A DNA stretch of 7,993 nucleotides, from NCBI GenBank assembly GCA_022511485.1, contig JAFLUJ010000077.1, forward strand, positions 1-7,993, in the 5' to 3' direction. The DNA is from Oscillospiraceae bacterium (lineage in GTDB: Bacteria; Bacillota; Clostridia; Oscillospirales; Ruminococcaceae). Shown here piece after piece: positions 5,979-7,993 of the stretch (the stretch's first letter is position 1; each line of letters opens with the position of its first letter). Both the position numbers and the translations under genes were made by a program. The notes under the pieces are model-generated. The model was given only the letters and a program-made list of their open reading frames with translations, was not told where the DNA came from and did not search any database.

Positions 5979-6776
5979 TCATGTGTTCGGATCTGCCAAC
6001 GTTGGGATAGAACGATCCTGCGGGGGATTCTCCGCCATCTCCGTCATGTTATTCCAATAACGCTTAGGCATCATATTCATGCGGCATCGGGGATTTTCCC
6101 GTTCCTCAATGCCAATGGCATTGTAAAAGCCGCGCCACAGCTCCCTGTAACGTTCCTCCTCAGTGCTTGCGGCTGGCATCTCAAAATCAATGTTTTCAAT
6201 GAACTCCAGTCGATAAGACCAATACACAGCCGCCATCCGGTGGGACTTATCGTAAATAAGGAAATTTTCATTCCTCATACGGTCTGCAAAATGTCCTGCT
6301 ATCAATGGTATAACTTTATTTTTCGGCTCTATCACAGCCGCCAGGTATCCGTTAAAGTCGGAAAACCTCAGAAAGCCCTTTAGCTTATGCGCCTCATTTG
6401 TACAGTGCAGGACTGCCTGATTAATGGCATTTACTGTATCGTCTGCAAGCATATTATCGATGGCTTTTCCCGTCTGAAATCCCTTTTGAAGATATGTCAG
6501 AATAAGAAGATCCTTATTTTCGCCAAAGGTAAGAAAGGCAGTCCTTACCAAGTCTGCCGCCTGTGGCGAGATTTTTTTCGGGATTGCAGCTGCCACCCGT
6601 CTTGCTTTTTCCGGATCGGTATCAATGTGCAGTATTTCCGAAAAGGAGATCTGCTCTCCCTCCCCTGCTGTTACCCCGGCAGGAAGCTCCTTCCGGCAGA
6701 AGCTTTCAAAAACACAGCAAAGAAGTCCCTCAAAGCTTCCGTCATAGCAGTATATCACATCTCGCCCGTTAAACAT
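5979..6776 (-). CDS. TIGR03915-family (DUF4130-like) probable DNA metabolism protein, radical SAM partner
   Basis: This 265-residue protein matches, from memory of family features, the TIGR03915 / DUF4130-type proteins encoded beside a TIGR03916 radical SAM protein. It shows the conserved N-terminal YCYDGSFEGLLCCVFESF block (residues 9-26), a central LKGFLRFSDFNGYLAAVIEPKNK segment (about 132-154), and the C-terminal EERENPRCRMNMMPKRYWNNMTEM block. The biochemical reaction is not known; a role in DNA repair or modification is assumed from association with radical SAM and uracil-DNA-glycosylase proteins. In many genomes this domain is fused to a family-4 uracil-DNA glycosylase. Here the protein stops after the conserved block with a short tail, so no glycosylase is attached. 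Its ATG overlaps the end of the radical SAM gene by 22 nt, with GGAGG (6787-6791) inside that gene, so the two are coupled. No terminator is visible beyond its stop. Confidence 0.85.
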   Translation of the reverse strand: MFNGRDVIYCYDGSFEGLLCCVFESFCRKELPAGVTAGEGEQISFSEILHIDTDPEKARRVAAAIPKKISPQAADLVRTAFLTFGENKDLLILTYLQKGFQTGKAIDNMLADDTVNAINQAVLHCTNEAHKLKGFLRFSDFNGYLAAVIEPKNKVIPLIAGHFADRMRNENFLIYDKSHRMAAVYWSYRLEFIENIDFEMPAASTEEERYRELWRGFYNAIGIEERENPRCRMNMMPKRYWNNMTEMAENPPQDRSIPTLADPNT

Positions 6777-7993
6777 TTTATAGTATCCTCCAAGGTCGGA
6801 ACGGGACTTTCCTCTTTGAAAAAGGAAAGCTGCTCACCGAAGCTGCCCCGCTGTTCAAGCTCCTTCACCGTACTTGCGGACATAAGCTGCCGCATTATCC
6901 CCGCTTCTGTGATTATGAGACCCTCTGCACGCTTTCCATTGCAGAGTATGAAATAGTTTGCACGTTTCAATACCACTCCGAGCTTACGCAGGTCATCATA
7001 GTCAAGCTTTGTCCCACGTCTTGCGGCAACGATCTTCCCTGCGGACTTCACTCCTATGCCGGGGACGCGGAGCAGCGTTTCATATGGAGCTTTGTTTATC
7101 TCCACCGGAAAGCACTCCGGATGATGAAGCGCCCAGTTGCATTTGGGGTCAAGCAGCGGGTTGAAGTCCTGATGCTGCTCGTCTAGAATTTCCTCAGCCC
7201 GGAAGCCGTAAAACCGGAGAAGCCAGTCCGCCTGATAAAGTCTGTGTTCCCGAAGCAGCGGAGGCTTCGTTCCTGCCGGTGGAAGCAGCTTCTGGTCGCC
7301 AACCGGGATATACGCCGAATAAAAGACTCTTTTCAGTCTGTACTTGCCGTACATTGCTTCGGACAGCCGCAGTATCTGGAAATCGCTGTCGGGAGTAGCT
7401 CCTATTATCATCTGGGTGCTTTGTCCCGCAGGAGCAAACTTTGGAGCTGACTTATATCTGACGATCTCATAGCTGTTCTGCTGTATCTTCTGCGTGATAT
7501 GTCCCATGGGAAGCAAAATTGAGTTTTTGGATTTATCCGGTGCAAGAGCGTTCAGGCTTTTCTGGGATGGCAGCTCAATGTTGACGCTTATCCTGTCCGC
7601 AAGAACTCCCAGACGGTTTATCAGCTCCGGATCTGCTCCCGGGATCGCCTTTGCATGGATATATCCCTTGAAGTTATACCTCTGACGGAGCAGCGTAAGA
7701 GCCTCTATCATCTGTTCGCAGGTATAGTCCGGACTTTGGATTATCCCCGAGCTTAAAAAAAGTCCCTCTATATAATTCCGGCGGTAAAAATTTATTGTAA
7801 GGAGAGCTATTTCCTCCGGAGTAAATCTCGCCCTTGGGACATCGTTGCTCCGGCGGTTCACACAGTATTTGCAGTCGTAGAGGCAGAAATTGGTCATGAG
7901 AATTTTCAGCAGGGATATGCACCGTCCGTCAGAAGCGAAGCTGTGACATATACCGCAGGCGACTGTATTTCCAATACCGTCGCTAAAATCTCC
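6755..7993 (-). CDS. Radical SAM protein of the TIGR03916 DNA modification/repair type (5' end outside window)
   Basis: The frame is open to the right edge, so the N-terminus is missing, probably a few tens of residues; 412 residues are visible. An internal ATG at 7897 is not the start. The codons before it encode a conserved upstream segment (GNTVACGICHSF, DGRCISLLKIL) leading straight into the cluster motif. The radical SAM motif is CLYDCKYC (C-x3-C-x2-C, visible residues 37-44), which binds the 4Fe-4S cluster that cleaves S-adenosylmethionine. It is followed by VNRRSNDVPRARFTPEE and GLFLSSGI, the glycine-rich SAM-contact strand. Extra cysteines at visible residues 13, 16 and 25 precede the motif. 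A helix-hairpin-helix (LLRVPGIGVKSAGKIVAAR), a sequence-independent DNA-binding element, lies near the C-terminus. These features fit the TIGR03916 family. The substrate is unknown. The partner gene overlaps its last 22 nt. Confidence 0.93.
   Translation of the reverse strand, partial: GDFSDGIGNTVACGICHSFASDGRCISLLKILMTNFCLYDCKYCVNRRSNDVPRARFTPEEIALLTINFYRRNYIEGLFLSSGIIQSPDYTCEQMIEALTLLRQRYNFKGYIHAKAIPGADPELINRLGVLADRISVNIELPSQKSLNALAPDKSKNSILLPMGHITQKIQQNSYEIVRYKSAPKFAPAGQSTQMIIGATPDSDFQILRLSEAMYGKYRLKRVFYSAYIPVGDQKLLPPAGTKPPLLREHRLYQADWLLRFYGFRAEEILDEQHQDFNPLLDPKCNWALHHPECFPVEINKAPYETLLRVPGIGVKSAGKIVAARRGTKLDYDDLRKLGVVLKRANYFILCNGKRAEGLIITEAGIMRQLMSASTVKELEQRGSFGEQLSFFKEESPVPTLEDTIKCLTGEM
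6787..6791 (-). promoter_or_regulatory. Internal ribosome binding site for the TIGR03915-type gene
   Basis: GGAGG on the minus strand lies inside the radical SAM coding region, 10 nt before the ATG at 6776. It shows the second gene is translated by its own site while ribosomes finish the first gene, which suits a fixed ratio of the two proteins. Confidence 0.75.

Noticed and set aside
6387..6956. 189-codon plus-strand open frame opposite the DNA-metabolism pair
   Set aside because: It lies antisense to two well-supported genes, its protein is rich in Cys/Ser/Lys with no domain, and there is no promoter or convincing ribosome binding site.

Overview
The window looks like a chromosomal segment of a low-to-moderate G+C Gram-positive anaerobe. 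A gut or rumen Ruminococcus-like member of the Oscillospiraceae is my best guess. This is inferred from the strong GGAGG-type ribosome binding sites, near-consensus sigma-A promoters, a secreted BspA-type leucine-rich-repeat protein, a cytoplasmic sialate-O-acetylesterase-type carbohydrate esterase, and a radical SAM / DNA-metabolism gene pair common in Firmicutes. No rRNA, tRNA, CRISPR array, transposase or phage gene was seen.

Layout. Positions 1-143 hold no gene but four successive perfect inverted repeats; the last (100-129) lies just past the stop of the esterase gene (1673..144, minus). The esterase has its own plausible promoter at 1706-1734. Next comes a three-gene minus-strand operon: a secreted BspA-like LRR_5 protein (4420..3398), a membrane-anchored protein with irregular leucine-rich repeats (3365..2508, GTG start) and a SMI1/KNR4 (SUKH)-like protein (2505..1804). 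It is bounded by a consensus extended -10 promoter (4464-4492) and a strong rho-independent terminator (1741-1782). Genes two and three are only 2 nt apart and clearly more AT-rich than the rest of the window.

A lipoprotein gene (4658..5971, plus) is transcribed divergently from the operon. It has its own near-consensus extended -10 promoter and a set of TTACA-like direct repeats just upstream of it. The lipoprotein gene converges, with only 7 nt between stop codons, on a minus-strand pair that enters from the right edge. That pair is a radical SAM protein with a C-terminal helix-hairpin-helix (7993..6755, 5' end outside the window) and an overlapping partner of the TIGR03915 'probable DNA metabolism protein' family (6776..5979).

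Functionally, the right-hand pair is a conserved but biochemically obscure DNA modification/repair module. It is present here without the uracil-DNA-glycosylase domain that often accompanies it. The most unusual part is the central operon, which joins two unrelated LRR architectures (one secreted, one membrane-bound) to a cytoplasmic SUKH-like protein, next to a divergent surface lipoprotein of no recognised family. It could be a cell-surface recognition or immunity cassette, but no toxin domain is visible and its function is unknown.
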